DNA of 41,746 nt from Halobacteriales archaeon (GTDB taxonomy: Archaea > Halobacteriota > Halobacteria > Halobacteriales > SKSH01): positions 1 through 41,746 of the forward strand of contig SKSH01000151.1 in the NCBI GenBank assembly GCA_007118075.1, read 5' to 3'. Positions 17,315 to 26,588 of the stretch are shown piece after piece. Numbering within the stretch: position 1 is the first letter of the stretch; the number at the start of each line of letters is the position of its first letter. Position numbers and translations under genes: made by a program. The notes beneath the pieces were generated by a model, which was not told the origin of the DNA, did no database searches, and worked only from the letters and a program-made list of their open reading frames with translations.

Positions 17315-17442
17315 ACAGGGTTTAATGGGGTTCGAGAAGCGGTTAACGATTCCGAAAACGACGTCAATCGTGTGTACTGTCGACGGCCAATGGGGGCTTC
17401 AATGCCGTCCTCAACCAGTCAATTCGAGGGGAGAAACGTCGA

Positions 17443-17817
17443 TTAATCCTGATTCTGTGCTCTGGCACCGCGAACGGCGACAACACCGGGTTGGATGTCG
17501 TCTGCATCCTGCAGCCGCCGATCAACGAGCGCGTCGAAATCTTCGGATGTATCGTAGGACTCACGCAGTTCAAGGACTACCACGCCCTTCTTGGTGATTT
17601 CATACAATCCGGAGTTCGCCGATGGCCCAACCTTATCGACCAACCCATAATCATCGAGTACCGGGAGTCTGGTGTTGATGTTCTTCCGACTCTTGTCGAT
17701 GACCTCGGCCAGATTTGGTGCAACATTACGTCCATATAGTTGCAATGCTTCCAAAATCAGAAAATCGGTTGGTCGGCGAAGTTTCACGTTTGGATCAATG
17801 GTTACCAGGGGGGCCAT
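17443..17817 (-). CDS. Winged-helix regulator, PhiH1-repressor-like
   Basis: The 124-residue product has a central winged helix: a first helix in D-F-L-I-L-E-A-L, a recognition region in D-K-S-R-K-N-I-N-T-R-L-P-V-L-D-D-Y-G-L-V and a wing in S-G-L-Y-E-I-T-K-K-G. This pattern is that of haloarchaeal proteins related to the phage PhiH1 repressor. The tail is acidic and may mediate dimerisation. The target is unknown. The ATG at 17817 is chosen because an AATTTT element lies about 31 bases upstream; an ATG at 17835 is also possible. An AT-rich stretch with an imperfect palindrome precedes it. Confidence 0.82.
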   Translation of the reverse strand: MAPLVTIDPNVKLRRPTDFLILEALQLYGRNVAPNLAEVIDKSRKNINTRLPVLDDYGLVDKVGPSANSGLYEITKKGVVVLELRESYDTSEDFDALVDRRLQDADDIQPGVVAVRGARAQNQD

Positions 17818-17880
17818 AGATTTAATTCTGCCCATTCAAACCGCAAAATTAGCTGATGGCGCTGGGTTTTTAACGATTTT

Positions 17881-17900
17881 TATTGGAAAATTTTCAATTG
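17881..17900. promoter_or_regulatory. Imperfect AT-rich palindrome upstream of the regulator gene
   Basis: The core GAAAATTTTC (17886-17895) is perfectly palindromic, and 7 of 10 positions pair across the 20 bases. It lies 64-83 bases upstream of the regulator start in the most AT-rich stretch of the window. It may be an upstream binding site for that regulator, but could simply reflect AT-rich composition. Confidence 0.25.
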
Positions 17901-17925
17901 CTCAGGTGGGCCGAGGTTGGGTGGG

Positions 17926-19200
17926 TCAATGGTTGCGAGCAGCTACTAACTGTCGTGCAACGGTTCTTGCCTGACGCAATCGACCCGGAATACCAACACG
18001 TGCGGTGTAATTTCCGATGAGATGGAGCCCTGGTGGAGTCGAGAGCTGCTCGGTGTGGTTCCAGCTATGATCGTACGCTGGCATACCCGGATCGAGCCGG
18101 TGGACGGCAAGTACCTCAGGAGTGACATCGAGGACGGTCTCGAACTCTTCGACGGCAATCTCACCGAGTTCTGAATCTGAACGGTCAACCATCTCAGGTG
18201 CGTGCATCCCACCGAAGAATGCCGTATGCAGCTTCCCACGACCGAATGCAACACCATTCCAGGAGACCCCCAACGTCTGTAATCCCTCATCACGACGAAC
18301 CTGATATCCCAACCCGTGGTGGTCGATCGATGCCTCGAGGTAGACCATGGCGAGGCGATTGTAATTGAGCGACGCTAACGATTCAGCAATGTCGGGGAAT
18401 GAGGTTCCAAGGAGATTCGCTGCAGCTGGAGCGTCGGTGGCGACGATGACCGAATCGAATGCCTCGGTCTCAGAGGCATGACCGACCTCGAACCCACCAT
18501 CAGTTCGACTGATCCGATCGACAGACGTACCCAGAGAGATATATTCATTATGCCGATCATAGAGCGCCTGCGGGACGGTCTGCATCCCATCGATCGGAAC
18601 CGCAGCTGGTGGGCGATCACGTGAAGCGCGTAACCGACGGAGGATCATCCTCGAGAGCCGACCTCGACCGACCTCATCTTCGACGATCGGGGCCAGCGCG
18701 AACTCGACTGGCATCTCAGCCGGATCAGAACCGTATAGCCCACCGAACAACGGTTCAATCCCGGCTCGGTACGCCTCTGGACCAAGCTTCCGTGTAAAGT
18801 ACGTAGCCACGGTATCATCCTCACGAGCGGGCCCAGTGAGCGGTTCGAGAAGTAACCGTGCCTTCGCCGGCCAACTGATGAGATCGGTGCGGACCAATGA
18901 TCCGGGATCGAACGGTGCGACAGACAATCGGCCATCCCCGTAGACGTAGATCGGGAGATCTGCTGGGGCGAGCTGCAACTCATCGATGAGGTCGAGCTTC
19001 GCGAGGTACTCTTCGACGATTCCATGCAGCCTGAGCCGCTGTGGCCCATACTCGATGACGGTCCCATCCACCACCCGTGATCGGATGACCCCGCCAGGTT
19101 CGTCGGTCGCTTCGAAACCGCAAACATCGATATCACGGGCTCGGAGCTCGTGGACCGTCGCCAAACCAGTTAATCCACCCCCGATTACCGCGACACGCAT
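17926..19200 (-). CDS. hemG: Protoporphyrinogen oxidase-like flavoprotein (HemG/HemY type)
   Basis: This 424-residue oxygen-dependent PPOX-family enzyme oxidises a porphyrinogen during heme synthesis. The N-terminal FAD site reads G-G-G-L-T-G-L with D/E-rich E-A-x-x-x-P-G-G following. The C-terminal segment G-N-Y-T-A-R-V-G-I-P-G matches the family FAD-contact motif. Protoporphyrinogen and coproporphyrinogen cannot be told apart by eye. The start at 19200 (MRVAVIGGG) is chosen because homology begins there; the frame extends further but overlaps trmY. The gene follows trmY by seven bases in one transcription unit. Confidence 0.88.
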   Translation of the reverse strand: MRVAVIGGGLTGLATVHELRARDIDVCGFEATDEPGGVIRSRVVDGTVIEYGPQRLRLHGIVEEYLAKLDLIDELQLAPADLPIYVYGDGRLSVAPFDPGSLVRTDLISWPAKARLLLEPLTGPAREDDTVATYFTRKLGPEAYRAGIEPLFGGLYGSDPAEMPVEFALAPIVEDEVGRGRLSRMILRRLRASRDRPPAAVPIDGMQTVPQALYDRHNEYISLGTSVDRISRTDGGFEVGHASETEAFDSVIVATDAPAAANLLGTSFPDIAESLASLNYNRLAMVYLEASIDHHGLGYQVRRDEGLQTLGVSWNGVAFGRGKLHTAFFGGMHAPEMVDRSDSELGEIAVEEFETVLDVTPEVLAVHRLDPGMPAYDHSWNHTEQLSTPPGLHLIGNYTARVGIPGRLRQARTVARQLVAARNH

Positions 19201-19207
19201 GGACAAT

Positions 19208-19825
19208 CTAAGTCCGTGGGGTATCTGAATCGCTTGTTTCAGCTGCGCGATCAAGGATGTTGTGTGCGATGGATATCGCTTGGTCGCCGTGGAGCACGCG
19301 AGGGCCGACCGAGTAGGCGTTCGCATCGTGGTCGTTCACGACGGACTGTTCCGCTGGTTGAAACGGCTGGTGATCGGAGAGGAGATACGCTGGATTCGAT
19401 GGAACATTATCGGTCGTCAACTGTTCGCCTGAAGGTACCAACTGTATCAGCGTATGATCGACGACCAATCCCTCGAGCGTCTCATCCAATCCCTGCCTCC
19501 TGACGTAGATACCGGGGGTGCTCTCGACTGGCCGTGAACCGAAGGCACGATCGGCTGCGGTCTCGAGAGCCCGACGAAGGAGTGCCGCCGTCGATCGCTC
19601 ATCTGGATGTAAGTGACGTACCGAAGCACCCCGAACCTCGATCGTGAGTGCATCCTGCAACACGATCCAGGTGGTCACGTCCTCGCGGATGCCATGTGAG
19701 AGGAGCAATGACGCGGTGAGGTTCCGACAGATGACATCGAGTCGACCGGCGGCACCGGGAAGGTCATCGAGAGAGAACGAGGGGTCCAGCGGTTGTGTAT
19801 GGCCGACCAGCACGAACGCTCGCAT
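19208..19825 (-). CDS. trmY: tRNA pseudouridine(54) N1-methyltransferase
   Basis: TrmY is a SPOUT-class enzyme that methylates pseudouridine 54 of the tRNA T-loop to 1-methylpseudouridine using S-adenosylmethionine. The 205-residue sequence has the family N-terminus M-R-A-F-V-L-V-G-H, the segment F-S-L-D-D-L-P-G-A-A-G-R-L-D and the block H-L-H-P-D-E-R-S-T-A-A-L. The knotted SPOUT core is followed by N-x-A-Y-L-L-S-D-H. The longer open frame upstream is a shadow of pus10. Its substrate is made by Pus10, encoded divergently 85 bases away. A weak TATA-like element lies 28 bases before the start. hemG follows on the same transcript. Confidence 0.93.
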   Translation of the reverse strand: MRAFVLVGHTQPLDPSFSLDDLPGAAGRLDVICRNLTASLLLSHGIREDVTTWIVLQDALTIEVRGASVRHLHPDERSTAALLRRALETAADRAFGSRPVESTPGIYVRRQGLDETLEGLVVDHTLIQLVPSGEQLTTDNVPSNPAYLLSDHQPFQPAEQSVVNDHDANAYSVGPRVLHGDQAISIAHNILDRAAETSDSDTPRT

Positions 19826-19848
19826 GGGCGAGAGCAGGGAGCCATGAA

Positions 19849-19856
19849 GCAAAAGG
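19849..19856 (-). promoter_or_regulatory. Possible TATA-like box of trmY
   Basis: CCTTTTGC on the minus strand is centred about 28 bases before the trmY ATG inside the 85-base trmY-pus10 gap. It is a weak match. Confidence 0.3.
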
Positions 19857-19910
19857 CATCCGACGGCAGGATGGGAATGCACTTTGGCCAGTGCCGTCAA
19901 CGGCACATCG

Positions 19911-21197
19911 ATGGACGTCGTGGACGTCGCCAAGGATGCGGTCGAACTCGGACCGGTCTGTGAGTCGTGTCTCGGCCGAACCATGGCGGATTGGAGTCGT
20001 GGCCTCACGAATCGCCAACGAGGTGAGGCTGCGCTCATCGCGCTGGCCATTGCCGAGGATGTCCCCTTCGAATCGATCGCTCCAGAGGACCAATGTTGGG
20101 TCTGTGAGGGGCTGTGTGACCGGTACGATACGCTCGCTGAGGATGTCGTTGATGCCATCGGCGATCGCGAGTTTTCGACGTATCAGGTTGGCACCAGGCT
20201 CCCACCGTTTATCGCCGAGAACGATCGGCTGTTCAGAGAGGATATCCGAGGTGATGCCAATGCCGGTGAATCGCTCAAACGTGAGTGCAACCGTGAGATC
20301 GGCAAGCGGGTGGGAAAGTTGACTGAAGCCACCGTGGAATTCGGCCGGCCAGATGTCCTCGCGATCGTCGATATCGAAGCTGAGACGATCGAAATTACCG
20401 TCAACTCTGCGTTCATCTACGGGCGCTACCGGAAGCTCGAACGGGGGATCCCACAGACACGGTGGCCGTGTTCCACCTGTGATGGAAGAGGGATCAAACG
20501 CGGAGAAGAATGTCCCGACTGCGATGGTTCCGGGCTCCGCTATCAGCGAAGCGTCGAGCAGCTCGTCGCTCCCTCAATCCAGGAGGCGATGGACGGAAGT
20601 GATGCAACCTTCCATGGGGCTGGTCGGGAGGATATCGATGCTCGGATGCTCGGTACCGGCCGACCATTCGTCGTCGAGGTAAGTGAACCGCGGCGACGGA
20701 CGGTCGACCTACATGCGTTGACCGAGGCGGTTAACACGGCAGCTGGAGGCGCCGTCGAGGTGATCGAGCTCGCCATGGCCACCCACGAGATGGTCGAGCA
20801 CGTGAAAGAGCTCGAGGCGAGCAAGACCTACGAGGTAAACGTCAGTTTCTCTGAGCACATCGACGAGGAAACCCTCACCGAGGCAATCAAAGCGCTCGAG
20901 GGGCGGACCATCGAACAGGAGACGCCGTCGAGGGTTTCCCATCGACGAGCAGCGTTGACCCGTACTCGAACCGTCTACGCGGCTGAACTGCTCGAGGAGA
21001 CTGACTCCGACGCGAGGATCAAGATCCATGGCGAGGGTGGCTTGTACATCAAAGAGCTGCTCCATGGAGACGACGGTCGGACGACCCCCAACCTGGCAGA
21101 CGAACTCGGGGTCACCGTGACCGTCGATGCGTTAGACGTGGTCGAGGTCGTGGCTGAAGGTGATCGCTCGTTCGATACCGAGCGGTACCTTCACTGA
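19911..21197 (+). CDS. pus10: tRNA pseudouridine synthase Pus10
   Basis: Pus10 isomerises uridines 54 and 55 of archaeal tRNAs to pseudouridine. The 428-residue protein has an N-terminal zinc site (C-E-S-C and C-W-V-C), a THUMP-like region, and a DnaJ-like double C-x2-C-D-G-x-G insert (CSTCDGRG and CPDCDGSG). The catalytic block G-A-G-R-E-D-I-D-A-R-M-L-G carries the active-site Asp. The C-terminal part resembles other Pus10 proteins (E-G-G-L-Y-I-K-E-L, then T-P-N-L-A). The ATG at 19911 is preferred over a TTG at 19884. It is divergent from trmY, whose product methylates its reaction product. Confidence 0.94.
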   Translation: MDVVDVAKDAVELGPVCESCLGRTMADWSRGLTNRQRGEAALIALAIAEDVPFESIAPEDQCWVCEGLCDRYDTLAEDVVDAIGDREFSTYQVGTRLPPFIAENDRLFREDIRGDANAGESLKRECNREIGKRVGKLTEATVEFGRPDVLAIVDIEAETIEITVNSAFIYGRYRKLERGIPQTRWPCSTCDGRGIKRGEECPDCDGSGLRYQRSVEQLVAPSIQEAMDGSDATFHGAGREDIDARMLGTGRPFVVEVSEPRRRTVDLHALTEAVNTAAGGAVEVIELAMATHEMVEHVKELEASKTYEVNVSFSEHIDEETLTEAIKALEGRTIEQETPSRVSHRRAALTRTRTVYAAELLEETDSDARIKIHGEGGLYIKELLHGDDGRTTPNLADELGVTVTVDALDVVEVVAEGDRSFDTERYLH

Positions 21198-21223
21198 GCC
21201 ACGTACTGACCGTATCCGAGTGG

Positions 21224-21230
21224 TATTTAT
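21224..21230 (+). promoter_or_regulatory. TATA-like box of the S9 peptidase gene
   Basis: TATTTAT is centred 28 bases before the ATG at 21255, a clear leaderless promoter in the 57-base gap after pus10. Confidence 0.55.
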
Positions 21231-21254
21231 CGGCGGCACTATCCATGGCGAGAT

Positions 21255-23285
21255 ATGACCGAGCCAATCGATGCTGAGGAACTCTGTCGACTCAGTACGC
21301 CACTCGATGTAGCAGTATCGCCGGATGGAAATCGGATCGCCTTCACCTCGATCGAATGGAATCGGTCCGATGACTCCAGAATCACCGCTTTGTATGTGGT
21401 TCCATCCGATGGATCAGCACCTCCACACCGACTCTCACGAATCTCGGATGCCTCACAGCCACAATGGAGCCCAGATGGTTCGATGCTCGGATTCATCGGT
21501 GCTCGAGCAGAAGATTATGAGCGACGCATCGGACCAACCGGAGATGAAGAGGAAGTGGATGACGATGAGCCCGACTCGCAGGTCTGGGCGTTCGACCTCG
21601 ACCGAGGTGGTGACGCCATCCAACTTACCGACCGTCAGTGGGGTGTTCGCGGATTCGACTGGTCGCCAGATGGCACACGAATCGTAATCGACGCCAGGGA
21701 TCCAACGGACGAACAGGCTGCATACCTCGAGCGCTTGGAGGAGGATGGGCCAGTGGAGATCGAGCGGTTGCAACACCGTGTCGACGGTGTCGGCTTTACC
21801 GATGATGTCACCTCCTACCTGTTCATCGTCGATCTCGAGACCGGAGAGGAGACTAGACTCGATGAGACTGCTGGAGCTGGCGCCTTCGAACCGCTGTACG
21901 GCTTGCAGCCACAATGGCACCCGAGTGACGAACAGATCGTCTTCCGAAATACTGACACAGACAGGCCTGATGACTCGGTCGTCGGTGAGTTGTTCTTGGT
22001 ATCAGCCGATACTGGACGGTGTGAAAAACTGACCGACGAGGAGATGGCACTCGGCCCGGCCTCGTGGTCACCGACAGGTGATCGACTCACCGTCGCTGGG
22101 AGAGACGCTGCTAACTGGTACCTGCCGAGGGAGGTACTCGCCGTCGATATCGCAGATGGAACGGTGACTCGCTGTACCGCCTCTCTCGACGGGACCGTCT
22201 CCTGGTTCGCCGATCCGAGGTTCATCGATGACGAGACGATCATCGCCGGTATCGGAGATGCGGGCCGGACCGTCGTCTACCGACTTGACCTCGATGGGGA
22301 ATCACCAACGGAGCTCGATGTCGGGATCGATACCGACCAGGCATCGATCCGAGCCCTCGATGTCGGTGGTGAGACGGTCGCGCTCACCCGAAGCCATCCC
22401 AGTGACGGTGTGGACGTGTTCGCGATGGATGCCTCCCTTGAGACTCCAGCTTCGCAACTCACCACGTTGAACGAAGCATTCCTCGGCGAATATCCACAAC
22501 CGAACTTCACGAGGACACGTTCGCCCAGTGCTGACGGGATCGAGGTCGAATCGATGGTCTACTATCCTGATTCGTTCGACCCAGAATCGCCCGAGCCACA
22601 CCCAACCATCATCTGGACCCATGGTGGACCGATGTCCTACGATGATCCAACATACGCATTCCACTTCGCCTATCTCACCAGCCGTGGTTACGTCATCGTC
22701 AAGCCGAACTATCGAGGTTCCACCTCATACGGAAGTGAATTCGCTGAGACACTCCGAGGTCGTTGGGGAACCGCCGACGTCGAAGACACCCTCGCTGTCG
22801 TCGAAGATCTCGTCGCCCGTGATTGGATCGAGACAGATCGCCTCTTTGCGACTGGCTTCTCCTACGGTGGGATCTTGACTGGGTTCCTCATCACCCGGAC
22901 CGACCGTTTCACCGCAGCGGCTGCTGAGCATGGAATCTACGATCTCAAATCGGAGTTCGGGACCAGCGACTCCCATGTGTGGCTCGGTGAAGAGTTCGGT
23001 CTTCCATGGGAGGACCACGAACGATATCGTGAAGTCTCATCGATCAGCGATATCGGCAATGTAGAAACAGCGACACTGGTCACCGCTGGCTCAGAAGATT
23101 GGCGATGTCCACCGACCCAATCAGAACAGCTCTATGTCAGCCTCAGAAAGCAGGGGATACCCGCCAAACTAGTGATCTACCCTGGTGAGAACCACGACAT
23201 CAGTACGCCCGAACGAGCGATCCATCGCCTCGAGACGCTCGTCGATTGGTTCGAACTGCACGACCCCACGGTCGAAAGCGAGTAA
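21255..23285 (+). CDS. S9 family serine peptidase (acylaminoacyl-peptidase type)
   Basis: This 676-residue protein joins an N-terminal beta-propeller (about 10-400, with repeated S-P-D-G and W-S-P-x-G blades) to a C-terminal alpha/beta-hydrolase. The catalytic triad can be placed: Ser536 in G-F-S-Y-G-G, Asp615 in S-E-D-W-R-C-P-P and His647 in G-E-N-H-D. Such enzymes cleave short peptides or N-acyl amino acids that enter the propeller. No signal peptide is visible, so it is probably cytoplasmic. The start is supported by the TATA-like element and by the propeller beginning early. Confidence 0.92.
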   Translation: MTEPIDAEELCRLSTPLDVAVSPDGNRIAFTSIEWNRSDDSRITALYVVPSDGSAPPHRLSRISDASQPQWSPDGSMLGFIGARAEDYERRIGPTGDEEEVDDDEPDSQVWAFDLDRGGDAIQLTDRQWGVRGFDWSPDGTRIVIDARDPTDEQAAYLERLEEDGPVEIERLQHRVDGVGFTDDVTSYLFIVDLETGEETRLDETAGAGAFEPLYGLQPQWHPSDEQIVFRNTDTDRPDDSVVGELFLVSADTGRCEKLTDEEMALGPASWSPTGDRLTVAGRDAANWYLPREVLAVDIADGTVTRCTASLDGTVSWFADPRFIDDETIIAGIGDAGRTVVYRLDLDGESPTELDVGIDTDQASIRALDVGGETVALTRSHPSDGVDVFAMDASLETPASQLTTLNEAFLGEYPQPNFTRTRSPSADGIEVESMVYYPDSFDPESPEPHPTIIWTHGGPMSYDDPTYAFHFAYLTSRGYVIVKPNYRGSTSYGSEFAETLRGRWGTADVEDTLAVVEDLVARDWIETDRLFATGFSYGGILTGFLITRTDRFTAAAAEHGIYDLKSEFGTSDSHVWLGEEFGLPWEDHERYREVSSISDIGNVETATLVTAGSEDWRCPPTQSEQLYVSLRKQGIPAKLVIYPGENHDISTPERAIHRLETLVDWFELHDPTVESE

Positions 23286-23317
23286 ACCTTTGTCAGTCGC
23301 GGACAGAGGGTTCGATC

Positions 23318-23986
23318 ATGGGCCGGCTCATCGGCGTCGACGAGGCAGGTCGTGGACCGGTCATCGGTTCACTCTTCGTCGGTGCCGTGTCGGTACCCGA
23401 CCGGCGTGTGCTCCCCGAATCGGTCGATGACTCGAAGGTACTGACGCCGGCGACGCGGGGTGAACTCGCCAAACAGCTCACCGACCAAGATGCCATCAGA
23501 ACCACCGTTGCCGAGCTTACGGTCGAGACGATCGATGAGAGCCATCGCTCACTGACCGAGCTGATTGCAGAGACCTTCGCCACCGTCATCAACCGGCTTG
23601 GTGAACCCGGTGATCGAGTCATCACTGACGCAGGAGAAGCGGATACCGACCGCTTTGACCATCGGGTTGAACAACACCTCACTACGCTGGTCGATTTCAA
23701 ATCGCAGATCAAGGCCGATGCGAACGATCCACTCGTCGGCGCAGCAAGCATCCTCGCCAAGGAGGCTCGTGAGGCGCACGTCCGTGAACTCACCACGGCG
23801 TACGGACAGATCGGTTCGGGGTATCCAAGCGACCCGAAAACCCGGCGGTTCCTTGTCGAATATGTTGAGGAAACCAATGAACTTCCAGCCTGTGCCAGAC
23901 GGAGCTGGTCGACCAGCCAAGATGTCCTCGCTGCGGTGGCACAGTCGTCATTTGACGAGTTCATCCGGATGGATCATCCGGAATAA
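23318..23986 (+). CDS. rnhB: Ribonuclease HII
   Basis: RNase HII removes ribonucleotides from RNA-DNA hybrids and from DNA. The 222-residue product begins M-G-R-L-I-G-V-D8-E9-A-G-R-G, with the first two catalytic acids. A further active-site Asp lies in V-I-T-D-A. The segment K-A-D-A-N-D-P-L-V-G-A-A-S-I-L-A-K is diagnostic. The ATG at 23318 is chosen because the frame upstream is not protein-like. It converges with secD, four bases apart. Confidence 0.94.
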   Translation: MGRLIGVDEAGRGPVIGSLFVGAVSVPDRRVLPESVDDSKVLTPATRGELAKQLTDQDAIRTTVAELTVETIDESHRSLTELIAETFATVINRLGEPGDRVITDAGEADTDRFDHRVEQHLTTLVDFKSQIKADANDPLVGAASILAKEAREAHVRELTTAYGQIGSGYPSDPKTRRFLVEYVEETNELPACARRSWSTSQDVLAAVAQSSFDEFIRMDHPE

Positions 23987-23990
23987 CCGG

Positions 23991-25604
23991 TCACTTGTCG
24001 GTCTTGATGAGCCGGAGGATGTTCCCGTATGCTGGTCTGGTGAGCAACACGCCGATGAGCACACCGAGAATGGTCACGATGGCGAATCCGCGGAGATCAC
24101 CAAGATCCATGATGGCGAGGGGACTCATCGCGAGGATCGTCGTGGCTGCCGCTGCCCCGATGACCCAGAATGCCTTCCGGAACCGGCTATCGAACACCCG
24201 TTGGGAGTGGACATCGTGTTTGCCCATCACCTCGTCTGCGATGATGATGAGGTCGTCCACGCCAGTCCCGACGACGGCAATGAACCCAGCCATAATCGCC
24301 AGATCGAGGGACATACCGATGGCTGCGGCGAATCCTAGCAGGAGATAGAGCTCAGAAAGTGCAGTGATCGACATTGGCGCGGCAACGCGTGGATCGCCGT
24401 ACCTGAAGAACACCATCATCACCACGGCGAGGATTGCCACCAGTCCGGTCAAGAGGGAGTTCTGTAGGAATCGCTCAGCAAGCGCCGGTGAGATCTCCAT
24501 GTCGGTCGAATCATCGAGATTCAACTGCGCGGCGAGTGCACCCTCTTGCAGGTTGATCCGAACTTGTTCCGCATCAGCCCGTTCTTGGGTCTGAATCAAG
24601 AAGGTCGGATTCTGAATGAAACTCGGGTCAGCTCCCGCCCACGTCTGTCGTAACCCATCGGTGATCCCATACCCCGCTAGGACCTCACCGTCTTGGATGA
24701 CGAGCAAGCAGTAACCCCAGCTCCCCTCCTCAGGTCGTTCTTGAGGCATTTCATCATTATCGGGGCCGTAATCACACGCACCGACGGCATCAGGTTGGTC
24801 GAAGCCTCCTTCCTGGAGTAACTCGACGAAGGTTGGTGCCTGATCGGAGGTGACGGTAACGGGTACCTGGAAGAGGTCACCATCCTGCCTGACGGAATCG
24901 ACACCTGCTATGTCCTGTTGGCCATCGAGCACTGCCGCCTCATCCCAACCATCGCCATCTGGATAGTGCGCGACCACCTGGACGGCACCACGGTCGGCCA
25001 TCGCCTCTCTGAGCTCGGCCAGGGTACCTGGCCACTCAGCAGCGATGAACGCCCCCACACCAGTCATAGTCTGTTCGGTGACCGAGCCACCTGCGAAACC
25101 GGCCGCATCAAGTCGGTTGTTGAGGACGGTGATGATGTCGCTCCTCGTCGCAGAGGTCACACCTTCTCTCGGGCCGGAGAACTCATCCTCGGTGAGTCCC
25201 GCATGGAGCAACGCATCCCTCAACTGGTCGATGGTCACGTCTGGGTCGAAAATCTCGATGGTCCCGGCCTCAGCATCGGTTCGATGATCCGGGCCGCTCA
25301 CGTTCAGGTACTCCGCCACCGAGGCACCGATCTCATCGGCCTCCTCGACTGATTCGAAGGTGATGTCTTCAGCGGTCACACCATGGACCGGGGCGATCAC
25401 TCTCGATCCACCAGCGAGGTCGATCCCGAACTGGAGGTTGGTCAGTCGGTCTGCTTCTCCATCACCTTCGAACCCGCCAGTCTCGCCACCAATGGTCGCT
25501 CCTGGTACGAAGAGGAAGTACGTCGCGAGGAGGACCAAGACCACCAGCAGAACGATCCGCCAGTTGTTCCGTACACCGCCGTACGCCGTCTTGAGTTGCT
25601 TCAT
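23991..25604 (-). CDS. secD: Protein translocase subunit SecD
   Basis: SecD works with SecF at the Sec translocon, using the ion gradient to help protein export. The 537-residue sequence has a first membrane helix at about 17-34, the F-G-I-D-L-A-G-G-S-R motif, a large external domain (about 60-375), and five C-terminal helices including G-T-G-V-D-D-L-I-I-I-A-D-E. The external domain contains three Cys, somewhat unusual for an exposed haloarchaeal domain. SecF is encoded just upstream with a four-base ATGA overlap; no yajC gene is present, as usual in archaea. Confidence 0.95.
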   Translation of the reverse strand: MKQLKTAYGGVRNNWRIVLLVVLVLLATYFLFVPGATIGGETGGFEGDGEADRLTNLQFGIDLAGGSRVIAPVHGVTAEDITFESVEEADEIGASVAEYLNVSGPDHRTDAEAGTIEIFDPDVTIDQLRDALLHAGLTEDEFSGPREGVTSATRSDIITVLNNRLDAAGFAGGSVTEQTMTGVGAFIAAEWPGTLAELREAMADRGAVQVVAHYPDGDGWDEAAVLDGQQDIAGVDSVRQDGDLFQVPVTVTSDQAPTFVELLQEGGFDQPDAVGACDYGPDNDEMPQERPEEGSWGYCLLVIQDGEVLAGYGITDGLRQTWAGADPSFIQNPTFLIQTQERADAEQVRINLQEGALAAQLNLDDSTDMEISPALAERFLQNSLLTGLVAILAVVMMVFFRYGDPRVAAPMSITALSELYLLLGFAAAIGMSLDLAIMAGFIAVVGTGVDDLIIIADEVMGKHDVHSQRVFDSRFRKAFWVIGAAAATTILAMSPLAIMDLGDLRGFAIVTILGVLIGVLLTRPAYGNILRLIKTDK

Positions 25605-26482
25605 CTCGACACCCCTCGGAACTTGTACCAGCGAAGCATGCTGAGGTTGAGGAGATAGGTGTTCATCAGATCGGCAGCGAGCCCGATGAAAAGGATCAGC
25701 CCGATCGCCGAGAGGATCTCGATCCCGAAGATGGTCGCAACGACGAACATCGCGAACATGGCTGCCATCGAGGTCACCGTCATCGTCACTCCCGTCTCCA
25801 TTGCCCGATAGGTGCTCTCGTAAAAGCCTCCGCTTCGCCGAAGGATGTGGTTGTTGAGCAGGATGTCCGAGTCCACACTGTAGCCGATGAGCATCAACAA
25901 GGCAGCGACGGTCCCGAAGGTGAGTGGGATATCGAGGATGTTCATTGCAGCGAGTGGAATCATGATATCTGAGAAGGCGGAGACGACAATCGCAATCGAT
26001 GGGATGAAGGTTCGAAACAGGACGAACGCGAGGAGGCTCATCCCGATGAACGCGATGGCGATCGCGAGTATGGCCAGTTGTTGTTGTTCATCTGCGAATG
26101 CCGGGGAAACGACACGCTCTCCTTCGACCACGTCGTCGGCCCCACCTACCGGTGTTAACTCCGTATTTGCAGTCTCACGCAACGAATCGATATCTGTGCT
26201 GTCAAAGCGGAGGATGAACTGGTTATCCTCCCCAACGACTTGCTGAATCGAATCAAGCTCTGCACCGAATGCCTCCTCAATCTCTACACGGTCACTCTCG
26301 GTCTCGATCGTCAGCTCAGAACCGCCGGTGAACTCGATCCCGAGCATCGCCGGAGATCCGGTCACTACCCAGGTCAAACCGATGATGAGCAGAGCAACGG
26401 CGAGGACGGCAAGTGGAACGGCGGCGAGTTGCCGGTTCGAGTACCGGTCGTATGGTGGCTCCGGTATCTCGAATGTGAACAT
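25601..26482 (-). CDS. secF: Protein translocase subunit SecF
   Basis: The 293-residue partner of SecD has a first membrane helix (about 21-43), the L-G-I-E-F-T-G-G-S-E-L motif, a smaller external domain (to about 150) and five helices with the family motif G-Y-S-V-D-S-D-I-L-L-N. The stop of secF overlaps the secD start (ATGA), so the order secF-secD is translationally coupled. A minus-strand GGCTTAACC about 30 bases before the ATG is the likely TATA box. Confidence 0.95.
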   Translation of the reverse strand: MFTFEIPEPPYDRYSNRQLAAVPLAVLAVALLIIGLTWVVTGSPAMLGIEFTGGSELTIETESDRVEIEEAFGAELDSIQQVVGEDNQFILRFDSTDIDSLRETANTELTPVGGADDVVEGERVVSPAFADEQQQLAILAIAIAFIGMSLLAFVLFRTFIPSIAIVVSAFSDIMIPLAAMNILDIPLTFGTVAALLMLIGYSVDSDILLNNHILRRSGGFYESTYRAMETGVTMTVTSMAAMFAMFVVATIFGIEILSAIGLILFIGLAADLMNTYLLNLSMLRWYKFRGVSR

Positions 26483-26507
26483 TATCGATGGCTACAGACG
26501 CACCTCC

Positions 26508-26516
26508 GGTTAAGCC
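26508..26516 (-). promoter_or_regulatory. TATA-like box of secF-secD
   Basis: GGCTTAACC on the minus strand is centred about 30 bases before the secF ATG, consistent with a nearly leaderless operon transcript. Confidence 0.45.
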
Positions 26517-26588
26517 TTCTTATGAGCCGGCGCGGTGAGGCGTGTCATCGGAGCAATCGTTATCCTGCTTGGACCCCTCAGAACGGCC

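Noticed and set aside
17134..17925. Possible provirus remnant at tRNA-Pro because of the PhiH1-like regulator
   Set aside because: No integrase, no duplicated tRNA end, and the regulator lies on the 5' side of the tRNA, away from the usual attachment site.
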